Part shown: in pieces, positions 22,915 to 32,973 of the stretch
Numbering within the stretch: the first letter of the stretch is position 1
Layout: the number at the start of each line of letters is the position of its first letter
Origin: Rhynchonema sp. JSB1_4
Lineage: Eukaryota > Nematoda > Chromadorea > Monhysterida > Xyalidae
Assembly: GCA_030248065.1 (NCBI GenBank)
Contig: JASAMV010005104.1
Span: 62,001 to 126,000, forward strand
Direction: 5' to 3'
DNA: 64,000 bases
Notes under the pieces: generated by a model
Told to the model about the DNA's origin: nothing
The model's input: only the letters and a program-made list of their open reading frames with translations
Databases searched by the model: none
Translations under genes and position numbers: made by a program

Positions 22915-25648
22915 GATCAAAGCTGGAACCGCCGTCGTGCAACAACGCCACGTTTGTCGATGGACTCAGTACGGTATTGGCTTTGGTGACACAAACAGGA
23001 AAGTTTGACAACATTATTGTTTCGGGTGATGTAAACATGTGTGCTTTGGTGCCAGCTGAGTTCAAAAACCTGGAAAATACTCTCAAACAATATAATCTCG
23101 CCCAGGTCATCACTGAACCGACTCACAAGGGTCGATTAATTGATGTTACATTTGTGCCTGACCATCTGGCGGTACAATACGAACTCCTTGCACCAATCGA
23201 AAACTACCATCACATGACATCAGTAACATTCGATATTTCCAGCACCCAGTCTCCATCCGACGCTCCGCTGCGCCGTGTCTGGCAGTACAAGAAGGCCGAC
23301 TGGGACTTGATGAACAGTTTGCTCATCGCCTACAACCTGGTAAAACAGGTTGTTGATGCAGTAGACGTGAATCAGGCCTGGGACGCAATCAGTCAAACGA
23401 TCGTTGGTGCTGCTACGAATGCCATTCCTGTCCGATCCGCTCGCCCAAGACCACAGAATGACCAGCCGTGGGTGACGCCGAAGGTCAAGCGGCTCAGTCG
23501 GAAGAAGAGCGATCTGCACAGGAAGTGGAAACAGACCGGTGATAAAGGAACGTATGAAAAGTACTTTGTTTTGCGTGAGCAGTCAAGGCAGGCCAACAGG
23601 GCAGCCAGACGTGACTATGCCATCAAAACGTTTGGTAAAATAGCTCATCTGTCTGACTACTGGCAAAAGCTGAATAAGTACACGGGACGGAGCAGCACAG
23701 AACAAGTGTCTCTGGCCAACACTGATGGGGAGTGCGTTGCTGACAGTGCTGGTTTGGCTGCACTGTTATCAACACATTTCTCCAGTGTATGGAACGTCAA
23801 TGACGTTGAGGCACTGGTTCTGAACTCAACCGGTCCCGTGCCACCCGAATGGTACACTGATGTTTCACACGTGCTTTACAGTCTCATCACAGCCGACCCT
23901 CGCAAGGCCAGTGGCATCGATGGCATCACCGGCGAAATGCTTAAGAACTGTGCCCACGTGATCGCTCCGGCTCTCGCTGTGCTCATCAATCGATCGATAG
24001 ACGAACACACGTGGCCGTCGGGTTGGAAACGGGCCGTTGCCACTGCCGTGCCGAAAGTCAAGACCCCTCAAAACCCATCGGACTTCCGCCCCATCTCCAA
24101 ATTACCGCTGTGCTCAAAAATCGCTGAGAAGCACGTTCGAAACATCCTGAACGGGTTCATTGCCCCCAAACTCTCAGAAACGCAGTTCGGTTTTCGTGGA
24201 GGTCGGTCTACAACTGAGGCCCTGTTGCATTTCAATACTACAGTTACTCGTGCTCTTGATGTTTCAAATTCTGTTGTTGCTGTGTATTTTGATGTTCGAA
24301 AGGCTTTCGATACCGTTCCTCACAATCTATTATTGCGTGTGTTACAAGACGATTTCAATGTTCCACCCGATTTATTGTTGTTGGTTCAATCCTATTTGTC
24401 TGATCGAACCCAATGTGTGAATGTAAATGGTGTGTGTTCTGATTTCTTGTCTGTTCTCTCTGGTGTGCCGCAGGGCAGTGTATTAGGACCGTTATTGTTT
24501 CTCGCATACGTCAACTCTGTTGCAAAACTGCATTTCTCTCCGTGTTCACGTATTATTCTCTATGCCGATGATCTGGTACTGATTCACTTCATGTGTACAC
24601 CTGACTGTGAGAAGCATTTGCAAGAGGATGTGAACTTGATTGTCGAGCACTTCTCCACACACAAACTTCTCTCCATTAATTCTACCAAAACAAAACTCCA
24701 ACAATTTGCTCGCTCAAGTTCATGTCCCGCTGTCCCTGCTATTGTGATTGATGAATGTCTGATTGATGTTGTCGATGCAAACAAATATCTGGGTGCTGTT
24801 ATTGATTCCAAGTTTGATTTTGGCTTGCATACTACTGCCACATCTGTGAAAGTGAAGAAAATTGCTGGTTCATTGTACCGTACCTTTCGTAATGATCTAC
24901 CTGTGTCTGTCATGCGTTATCTGTATCAAACCTTGATTTGCTCTGTCATGTACTATTCGTGTGAGGTGACCTATCCTATTCATGACTATTCACGTAATTT
25001 GTTGGAAAGAACACAAAAATCCATTATTCGCATGTTCTCTGGCAATTTTGATCGGTCTGTGTCATATTCGCAGTTGTGTTCAATGTTTGGTGTTGATTAT
25101 GTGGGTGTCACTGTCATGAAACGTCGTCTGAGATTGATGCATTCTTATGTTCTTGGTATTCGTGCTGCTCCTGTTGACTCTATTTCGTTCATTTCTGATT
25201 CCAATTCTCGCTCCAGTTCTCGTCTTAATCATTCTCGTGCCATTTGTATCCCACGTGCTAAAACTCATATTCTCGCTACCAGTGCTATTGTTATCATGTC
25301 CCATCTTTACAATGCTTTACCTGATTTTGCTGTTTTCCTGCGAATGGGCACATTCAAAGGAGTCATTCGTTCGCAAAGCTTGATTGTTGAATTGTTGTAC
25401 AAATTGCGATTGCTGCCAGTGAAATTTATTCCGTCCGTGTGTGAAATGTAATTGACCGATCATGCTGTGTTTCTGTGTTTTCTGTGTTTTTTGCTCCTTA
25501 TCATCATCTACACCTCTCGATCTGTAACTTCCACTGGCCCACTAAACACTTGTAATTATTTATGGTTTCGTCGTTACTGTCCAGCTTATGCGTGTTGTTG
25601 ACGTTACCATGTTGCTTCTGATGCAATAAAAAACTTGAACTTGAACTT
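22915..25648 (+). mobile_element. non-LTR retrotransposon (LINE), 5'-truncated, with open ORF2
   Basis: The element starts within the endonuclease domain and ends with AATAAAAAACTTGAACTTGA, a tandem ACTTGA tail like the short 3' repeats of CR1/L2/Jockey-group LINEs. The 5' truncation is typical of incomplete target-primed reverse transcription. The tail joins a TTGGCTCAGGCTTGAG-type sequence at 25,670. Confidence 0.85.
22977..25451 (+). CDS. LINE ORF2: partial AP-endonuclease plus reverse transcriptase
   Basis: An 824-codon frame without stops; the listed start is simply the frame limit (TTG), not a real start codon. The N-terminus is the end of an exonuclease/endonuclease/phosphatase fold (SGDVNMCALV and TEPTHKGRLIDVTFVPDH). 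Reverse transcriptase motifs then follow in order: DFRPISKLPLCSKIAEKHV, FGFRGGRSTTEALL, YFDVRKAFDTVPHNLLL (motif A), SGVPQGSVLGPLLFLAYVN (motif B) and ILYADDLVLI (motif C, YADD). There is no LTR, protease or RNase H. The intact frame implies a young copy. The clade is CR1/Jockey group by motif style only. Confidence 0.9.
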   Translation: MALVTQTGKFDNIIVSGDVNMCALVPAEFKNLENTLKQYNLAQVITEPTHKGRLIDVTFVPDHLAVQYELLAPIENYHHMTSVTFDISSTQSPSDAPLRRVWQYKKADWDLMNSLLIAYNLVKQVVDAVDVNQAWDAISQTIVGAATNAIPVRSARPRPQNDQPWVTPKVKRLSRKKSDLHRKWKQTGDKGTYEKYFVLREQSRQANRAARRDYAIKTFGKIAHLSDYWQKLNKYTGRSSTEQVSLANTDGECVADSAGLAALLSTHFSSVWNVNDVEALVLNSTGPVPPEWYTDVSHVLYSLITADPRKASGIDGITGEMLKNCAHVIAPALAVLINRSIDEHTWPSGWKRAVATAVPKVKTPQNPSDFRPISKLPLCSKIAEKHVRNILNGFIAPKLSETQFGFRGGRSTTEALLHFNTTVTRALDVSNSVVAVYFDVRKAFDTVPHNLLLRVLQDDFNVPPDLLLLVQSYLSDRTQCVNVNGVCSDFLSVLSGVPQGSVLGPLLFLAYVNSVAKLHFSPCSRIILYADDLVLIHFMCTPDCEKHLQEDVNLIVEHFSTHKLLSINSTKTKLQQFARSSSCPAVPAIVIDECLIDVVDANKYLGAVIDSKFDFGLHTTATSVKVKKIAGSLYRTFRNDLPVSVMRYLYQTLICSVMYYSCEVTYPIHDYSRNLLERTQKSIIRMFSGNFDRSVSYSQLCSMFGVDYVGVTVMKRRLRLMHSYVLGIRAAPVDSISFISDSNSRSSSRLNHSRAICIPRAKTHILATSAIVIMSHLYNALPDFAVFLRMGTFKGVIRSQSLIVELLYKLRLLPVKFIPSVCEM

Positions 25649-26204
25649 GGAACTCGGTTCTGATTCTGAACCAAGGCTTTGGCTCAGGCTTGAGCTTCGG
25701 ATTACCGTAAAAACCTAAATAGAAGGGGGGCTCTATTAACTCACTGACCCCATTTTGGGGGGCTCTATTACGGGGGGCTCTATTCCGGGGGGGCTTCTAT
25801 TAATTCACTGACCCAAACCGGAAAAAATGTTCCCAGAAATACCCCTAAAAACCCCAAAAAGGGGTTTGAAACAGAGGTCGCAATCGGGCCGGGTTTGGCC
25901 GGCCCGGCCCGGCCCGAGCCCCCAAATCTCCGGCCCGGCCCGGCCCGACCCGTACCCCCAAATCTCCGGCCCGGCCCGGCCCGAACCCCCAAATCTCCGG
26001 CCCGGCCCGGCCCGGCCCGAATTTTTGGCTCAGATTTTAAACCCAATTTTTGTCATAATTTTTGCGATTTTTGAATCTATTTTTTTTGGTTGAAAATTCA
26101 TTGTTTTCCATGAAAAAGTCGCCAGCTAGACAATACCAATGGTGTGGCTGGGGGGTAGGTAAGGTAGATGACGCGCCATTCTGGTACAGTAGGTAGGTCG
26201 CCGC

Positions 26205-26616
26205 CAGTGGTGTAGCTACCCAGGCGGGGCGGCAACCTACTGTACCACCCAAAATGCGGGGCGGCAACCTACCTACTGTACCAGCCGAGCTAGGGGGGGG
26301 GTCGTACCACTTGGGGGGGGGGTCATCTGGAAACCGAAATTTTTTATGTCTAAATACTGAAGAAAATGTGGCCTAAAACACTAATTTCGCGCGCAGCGCG
26401 CGATTTTTCGCCTATTTGCAGACACATATGCTAATTTTATGCAATTTTAAGCCAAAAATGAATGTTTTCGGTGAAAAGTTAGGTGGGGCGGCAACCTACC
26501 TACTGTACCAGGGGAGGGGCGGCAACCTACCTACTGTACCAGGCGAGGGGCGGCAACCTACCTACTGTACCTAGGGGGGGGGGCTCCCCCCCCACACCCC
26601 CCCCGCTACACCACTG
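26205..26616. mobile_element. hAT-like element with CTACCTACTGTACC arrays, nested
   Basis: Ends CAGTGGTGTAGC and GCTACACCACTG with an exact 8-bp duplication GTCGCCGC on each side. Arrays of GGGGCGGCAACCTACCTACT occur at both ends, and the core holds the hairpin TTCGCGCGC-AG-CGCGCGA at about 26,385. Confidence 0.8.
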
Positions 26617-26871
26617 GTCGCCGCCCCCCGGCTGGTACAGGTTGCTATTTTTGGCTCAAAATGGTATAAAATCGATATTTTTCACTCCAAATCAATGGTG
26701 TGGCTGGGGGGGGGTGGGGAGGGGTCCCCCCCAAGGTACAGTAGGTAGGTTGCCGCCCCTCGCCTGGTACAGTAGGTAGGTTGCCGCCCCTCCCCTGTGG
26801 CTTAAAATTGCATAAAATTAGCATATTTGTCTGCAAATAGGCTAAAAATCTCCGGCCCGGCCCGGCCCGAG
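26617..26871. mobile_element. further CTACTGTACC-family sequence inside the 25.9 kb element
   Basis: Contains AATGGTGTGGCTGGGG starts (about 26,139 and 26,695) and inverted TACAGTAGGTAGGTTGCCGC copies. The borders could not be paired confidently because several related elements overlap here. Confidence 0.45.
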
Positions 26872-27091
26872 CCAAAAGCCCAAAATCGCGGCCCGGCCCG
26901 CGCTCGGGCCGGGCCGATTGCGACCTCTGGTTTGAAAGGATGTTTTTTCGCTTGTAATTGCATTTATTCGTGTCTATTCGTCAATAAGAGGCGTATTATG
27001 TGCTCTGAACGAACAACAAACGTGCATAAATGTACCTGTGCACCACTATCAAGCCTTAATACCCTACTGTATAGGGGATGTTACTTTGGGG

Positions 27092-28023
27092 CACTGTAGT
27101 GGCTGGGGGGGATGGGGGGGATTCCCCCCCCTAAGGGGTATCTATCTCGAGTCAACCCTTAGGGGGGGGGGAGGGGGGGGGGAAGGGTATCTATCTCGAG
27201 CCGACCCCAAAGGGTATCTCGAGTAAGCAGATTTATGCTTTTCAAAGGCAAAAATAGGTGTTTTTCGACCTCGCAACTAGGGTTAGAGAGATGTCGGGTG
27301 TCGGGTGCCAAAAAAGTGTAGGTGTCGGGTGTCGGGTACCCCCAGATGCCGGCTGTCGGGTTTTTTCTCGGACCCAACACCCAACAGTAGACACTCACGC
27401 TTCAAAACACCAGTATAGTTAAGAGAAGAATTTTGAAAGAAAATTTTCTTCGAAGCAAACGTTTCCGAAGACGTAAAATGTGACATTTTGGTGTTTATTT
27501 CGTGTGAAAGTACTTGAATTCAATAACTTGAGCCAAAAAATTGCACTCATGATGCAAATGAGCAAAAATTTGCCTGTTTTTGGTCCAAAAACAGGTGTCG
27601 GGTGTCGGGTTTTTTTCAAAAACTAAATGTCGAGTGTCCAGTTTTTTTTTGCAACTGGCAAGTGTCGGGTGTCGGCTTTTTTTTTTCTGAGATGTCGGGT
27701 GTCGGGTACTTCCAGATGTCGGTGTCGGCTGTCGGGTGTCGGGTACCCCCCCGACCTCTAACCCTACTCGCAACCCCTAAAAATCGCGCGCTCCGCGCGC
27801 AAACACCCAAAAATAGTCATTTTAGGCCAATTTTCGGCAAAAATGTCAAAAAGTACCCATTTTTAGGCCAATTTTGCAGTAAAATTGCATACAAAAAACG
27901 GCCTTTTTTCGCCTTTTGACGGACCATAGGGGTATCTTGGGTAGCCTCTGGGGGGGTATCTCGAGTAAGTCCGAAACCTTCCCCCCTAGAGTATCTTGGG
28001 TCGATTGGCCTGCCACCACACTG
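27092..28023. mobile_element. hAT-like element with TATCTCGAG arrays, inside the MITE
   Basis: Ends CACTGTAGTGGCTGG and CCTGCCACCACACTG, each next to the 8-bp duplication CTTTGGGG (27084-27091 and 28024-28031). GGGTATCTATCTCGAG words fill the left end, and TATCTCGAGTAAG and TATCTTGGGT fill the right. The core has ATCGCGCGCTCCGCGCGC at 27,784. Confidence 0.75.
27278..27766. mobile_element. hAT-like element with GTCGGGT arrays, nested in the 27.1-28.0 kb element
   Basis: Ends TAGGGTTAGAG and CTCTAACCCTA with the exact 8-bp duplication CTCGCAAC on each side. Both ends carry GTGTCGGGTGTCGGGT arrays in the same orientation as read on the + strand. The middle is AT-rich. Confidence 0.8.
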
Positions 28024-28137
28024 CTTTGGGGGGGCTCTATTCCGGCCCGGGGGCTCTATTAATTCACTGACCCCTTTTTGGGGGGCTCTATTCCGGGGGG
28101 GCTGTATTTAGGTTTTTACGGTAGGCTAGTTACACTA

Positions 28138-28227
28138 CCGTAAAAACCTAAATGCAGCCCCCCGCAATAGAGCCCCCAAAATGGGGTCAGTGAGTTAATA
28201 GAGCCCCCTTCTATTTAGGTTTTTACG
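28138..28227. mobile_element. short CCGTAAAAACC MITE (90 bp)
   Basis: A near-palindromic solo copy: CCGTAAAAACCTAAATG at the left, TATTTAGGTTTTTACG at the right, with facing AATAGAGCCCCC words. Preceded by TA. Confidence 0.65.
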
Positions 28228-28231
28228 ACGT

Positions 28232-28300
28232 TTACGCACATGTTTAGGCTTGAGCTTGAGTCTTGGCTCAGGCTTAAACTTAGGCCTGTTCGGGCCAACC
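28232..28300 (+). repeat. degenerate TTAGGC-like tract
   Basis: GTTTAGGCTTGAGCTTGAGT, GGCTCAGGC and AAACTTAGGCC repeat a hexamer close to TTAGGC, about 180 bases upstream of the CDC73 start codon. Confidence 0.45.
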
Positions 28301-28475
28301 GTCCCGGATCTCGGCCCGGGCCGGACCGATTCTCGCGCCTCCACCGGCCCCCAACCGGCCGGCCCGAGCCTTATAATTCTAACAATCCCACATTTCTTCT
28401 CGCCTTTCCAGACAAAACACCGCACGTCACAGGCAAAGAAGCAAGACAACCTAAACATAACAACAGCTGACAAAC

Positions 28476-31400
28476 ATGGCCACGATTGATCCTCTGAAAT
28501 TGCTACGTGAGTACGCGCTCGATAAAAAGCCGATCAAAGAGCGGGAGAATCACATTTGTTTCGGCGAGATCGCCTTTCCGAAAGACGTGAAAACTAATTT
28601 CGCCACGTTTGGCAAGCAGAATGAGTATTATTCGCTGGAATCGCTGTTGCATTTCTATCAGAAACGTGAACTGAATCACGCGGCGTACGTGCGTGAAGCT
28701 GTTGGCAGAAAACTTCAGGTTGGATTGGAGTGGCTTTGTCAGTTTTTTTTTCATTCGAATTCTAGAAAGCCGATGTCCAAGAATAACATGCTTCGAAAAT
28801 TGCATTGCTGGTTCAGGTGGTGACCCGTCCGGATCGCAAGGATCTGATCGATTACCTGACCAATCGTAATGCCAAACAACCGACCTCGATCGACGTCACT
28901 GCCCCGATACCGGTGCCGGTGACACTGCGGCCAGCGCACAAGGAACATCATCATCATCACCATGGTATGTCGTTTGTGTTACCGGCTTGATTTGGGATTG
29001 GGGGCGTGCACGGCGGTCCCTCAGGTGCTTTTAAATCCTCATTACGTCACTCAGACATTAGAACCTGATCTTACGCTCGTGATTGGGACTGCAATTACAC
29101 GATATCATATAACAAGTCCTGTCAATGTGGTTGTTCGTATTTGGTTACGAAGGCGAATGTGGCCTTTTTATTTAGTTCTGAAGAGCTTTATTGTTCACAT
29201 CAAATTTATTCGCCTGTTTCTGATCGATGGCATGTGTTTGTTGACCAGAATCATGTGTGCCTGTGTTTGTCAATGCAGCAGAAAGTCAGGTTGTTTCGAA
29301 ATCAAAGAATCGATTTACACCTTTTCACACCATCTCAGAACACGAGGGCAGTGAAGCAAAACGAGCCCGTCTTGATGACAAGGGTCAGTTATCGGCCAAG
29401 ACTGGTCGTGCTCTGAATGATCGTTACGAAACAACGGACGACAAACGAAAGGACGCACCCGTAATTCACGACCTGAGCAAGAATCTGACCAAAGACAAAA
29501 TCGCCGAGCTCAGAGCCAAACATCAGGTACAGTGCCGTTTTTCCCCAAAATTTGTGGCTATTTGGGCACCAGTTTTTGCGTGCAGTCAGTCGCTATAATT
29601 GTGTCATGTTGCGCAGGCACGTCGACGCACGCAGATTAAAGGAACAGAAGAGGATCTGGCTGCCGATGCGGCTGTTGAAAGCGTGGGCTTGGATTCCGGT
29701 GGGTAGTTTGTTTGGATATTCTTTGTTGAAAGTCGGTCACAGCGTGACGTGAACGCAGCGATGTGACAGTTGCGAAATCACTGGTCATCGAGTAGAGTGT
29801 TTTTGTTGACTAAGTTCCGGTGCCACGGTATTTGGCCTAACTGGTATCTAAAAATTGAAGTCTGCTGCCTCGAATTCTGGAATTTTGGTCATGGAGGCCC
29901 CCAAAATTCACGCGTTTTGTGTGGTTTTGTCCTTAACTTAGGTGCCAGAATGTGTTCCGGCATGCAAACCCATATTTAGGTGCCAATGGTTCCCGTGTTC
30001 AATTTGAAATTAAAAAAAACTGATCACATACTACAATTATATTTTATCGGTTGATGATGCGACAAGGGTGTAAAATGCAATGCAATTCAGATGCGATCGA
30101 CCGAGAGTTGAAACAGCGCGAACGGGTGTGGAAGACACGGACGACTTGCCTCTCGGCTTCGGTCAAGAATTTCTATAAATCAATAACGCCTATACTACAG
30201 GTTGGTAAAGTGTGCGTCTGCAGCGTGTACTGTTTATTTTCATGTAATTGACTCCATAAGTTGGACGGATGGAACCTTCAACGTCTGTTATAGTCGATAA
30301 AATCGGTCATTCAAAACATCGAGCATTGTCCAATAACGATACGATTTAGCCTTGTATTGAGCATTGTTGTTTGCAGACCCTGAAAGCCCGCGAAGAGGCA
30401 GCTGCCCGTGGCCCAGTAGCGCCCGAACCTGTCAAACAAATCAACCGGCCGAATCAGACTGCTGCACAAGCTGCCTACAGTCGATATGATCAGGTAAATG
30501 CGGCCGCTGCACTCAGAGAGCCGCTTGTGATGTGGTTGGCGCTCGTGTTTCATGGACAGTATGCTATCCCATTTTTCCGCACCCTTTTAACAAAAAACGA
30601 TTTTTGCAAGTGTGTTGGTTTTTTAGTTCATGTGCCAAAAATTCGTGTATTGGACAAAATCTGGGCTCTTTAGAACCGATTTAAAATTGTTCTGACTGCA
30701 TTATTTCGTGACTTTGGAAAACTGCTCGGAACTTTTTGGAAAAACCTTTTCCCAAAACAAAAGGTATCAGTAATAAAAGCGCTGGTCCTCGAAAAAAAAA
30801 CGATTTTCGAGAAGAAGCCTGTTTTTTGGCACGCAGGTATAGTTTGATGAGGTTTGATTGTTCATGTGATACGTGGAGTGCTGACACGTTGTGCTGCCTG
30901 CCAGCCAGCAGTCAGCGAATAAGTCATTCGTAGATTAGGCACCTGTCGTCGAGCAGGACCAGACAGTCGCTTCTCGACATGCGACAATCACGCAACAATC
31001 AGCCCCAAAAAGTACTATCACCTTATTTTCACACTCGGATGTCCCCATCTTCTCTGTTTCCCAGGAACGTTTCCGAGCTGACGAACTTGAAGGCTTCCAA
31101 ATAGACACGGCCGGCACCTACCATGGCGTTGAATTGAAATCGATGGTCACAATGCAACAATCGCAGGGCGCCGTGCTCAATAAACAGAGAATACCGAACA
31201 GGTTGGTGCTGAGTTGAAACATCTTCAATCACTTCAATTGGGCCTGCTGATGTAACTCACGTCATTCCCACGTGGCAGTGGTATCGTGGGTTGAAGGGGG
31301 TTGTATACCAGGTGCCAAGTAGCAATTGCACTGTGAATCTTAAAAATAACATGATTCAGGCCTGATCCGTCGACCTACCGTAACCCGGGTACTGTAATGC

Positions 31401-32541
31401 AAGACGATAAAACGGGCGCCGGCGGCCAGAAGAAACGCACATCGCGCACACCCATCATTGTGATACCCGCTGCCGCAACGTCGCTCATCTCCATGTACAA
31501 CGCACAGGACATTCTACAGGAACTACGGTTAGTTTGGGCTGCGAGCGATTTTGACCTTCGATTTTGCACTCTCAGCGAAAGGGCGTGACGAATTCCGGTG
31601 ATGGTTCCTGCCTGCTCAGCTGATGTCTGCACGCAGAATTTCATGTCATAAAGAAAATGTCACAATTTTTCGCATTTCATCAGTGCAAGGGAAGGTTGTT
31701 CGTTGCAAATTTAGCCTGAAATGCCACAGATGCAAAGAACTCTCCAGATTCATCACAACGGACGACAAGAAGTCGATGGGCACCAGTCGTGACAACGAAT
31801 GTCTGATTCAACGGCGCAAGTCCGATGGTACGACGGTGCCGTTTAGGGTGGTCGACAATCCGCAGCGACTCACGCAAGAGGAATGGGAACGCGTAGTGGC
31901 TGTGTTCGTACAGGGACCCGCGTGGCAGTTCAAGGGTGCGTACAGTTCCTGGTGATTCTTGTTGATGTTGTTTTAAAATATTATTGGAGTTTGGTAGACA
32001 AAGATGTCTTTAGAATGTTTCTGGAGTTTGGTAGACAAGGAATAATAACCACGCAGCAGTCAAAATACGTCGAGTTTGTCTGATCTTATGCGTGAAATAA
32101 AACGTACCAAATAGTAACGAATAGCTTGGGCGTTACAATACCGCCAGATACTGTAGGTTTAGTTGAGGCATCTCGTATGTAATCTTTTTGTAAACTCAGT
32201 TGCTTAACCGTGATCTTTAAAAAACAGCTTTTAAAAATCCAGGGTTTATTCGACTTTTCTTAAATCTTATGGCGTTCCCAGTTTTTATGTTCGTTTCCCA
32301 TTCCCCCTTTTACATTGCAGGCTGGCCACATGGTGGCGAGCCGACGGCCATATTCCAGCACATGGCCGCCTTTCACATCAAATACGATGAGTCGAAAATA
32401 GACACGAATGTGTCGAAATGGGCTGTTCACGTGCTCTCGCTGTCGAAAACACGCCGTCATTTGGACAGGGCCACACTGCTGCAATTCTGGACGCAACTCG
32501 ATAGATTTATCGCTAAGAACAAACCACATTTGAGATTTTGA
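28476..32541 (+). CDS. CDC73: CDC73 / parafibromin, PAF1 complex subunit
   Basis: CDC73 is a PAF1 elongation-complex subunit acting with RNA polymerase II in the nucleus. Ten exons: 28476-28718, 28817-28964, 29279-29526, 29617-29698, 30091-30200, 30377-30493, 31065-31201, 31360-31527, 31748-31935, 32321-32541. The start [18 protein letters not shown] aligns with human parafibromin. The conserved N-terminal domain has [20 protein letters not shown] and [14 protein letters not shown]. The middle has [20 protein letters not shown]. The C-terminal Ras-like domain has [58 protein letters not shown] and ends [12 protein letters not shown], matching the human end. Exon 2 ends with a six-histidine run that is not a known family feature. 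Long introns hold no recognised genes. Confidence 0.97.
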
Positions 32542-32973
32542 TGGATGTCGACATTTGTTATTGCTCTTGTCTTTAGTGCTTGTAAATTTGTTGTTATTAT
32601 GCGGCATACTCCTGAAGTACTTTTCAATCATATGCTTAATGCCGGTTCTCGTTTTTTCGGTCGATTGTTTCTCGTTGTGCTGTTTTAGCAGTCATTTCCC
32701 ATTGTATGTTCGTGTATTTTGCTAGAATAATAATTATTGCCCATTCCTGAGTCTGCTACGGTAAATACTCTACTCGTGTTGTCACGTATATGATGTTCAC
32801 GTTGTGGATTGAAAGTTTGATAAAGATTCAGGTTCCTAACTGCCTGCGAGTATTATTCCCGCTTTTTTCTGCCAAGGCGTTCTTTCGCTTGCTTCAAATA
32901 ATGAACTTATCTGATGCAGCTTGCCGTTGCCGTCGAAAAACGTAAACCTATTTTTAGAATCAGTCGCTTTTGC

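Larger units (their letters stand above)
25872..26929. mobile_element. hAT-like element with CGGCC arrays, inside the CCGTAAAAACC MITE
   Basis: Ends are CAGAGGTCGCAATCGG and CCGATTGCGACCTCTG. Both sides carry the 8-bp duplication GTTTGAAA (25864-25871 and 26930-26937). Subterminal arrays of CGGCCCGGCC face each other. It is itself interrupted by further elements. Confidence 0.75.
25705..28121. mobile_element. MITE with CCGTAAAAACC ends, filled by nested insertions
   Basis: Starts after TA (703-704) with CCGTAAAAACCTAAATAG and ends with GTATTTAGGTTTTTACGG before TA (28122-28123), so the termini are inverted and flanked by the dinucleotide TA, as for Tc1/mariner-type elements. Inside are subterminal GGGGCTCTATT repeats and a core (AGGATGTTTTTTCGCTTG and CGTCAATAAGAGGCGTATTA) also found at 36.98-37.15 and 63.79-63.92 kb. 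Two hAT-like elements with their own inserts swell it to 2.4 kb. Confidence 0.7.

Noticed and set aside
25780..26093. Long Pro/Arg/Gly-rich open frames on both strands
   Set aside because: They are translations of CGGCCCGGCC arrays in a transposon.
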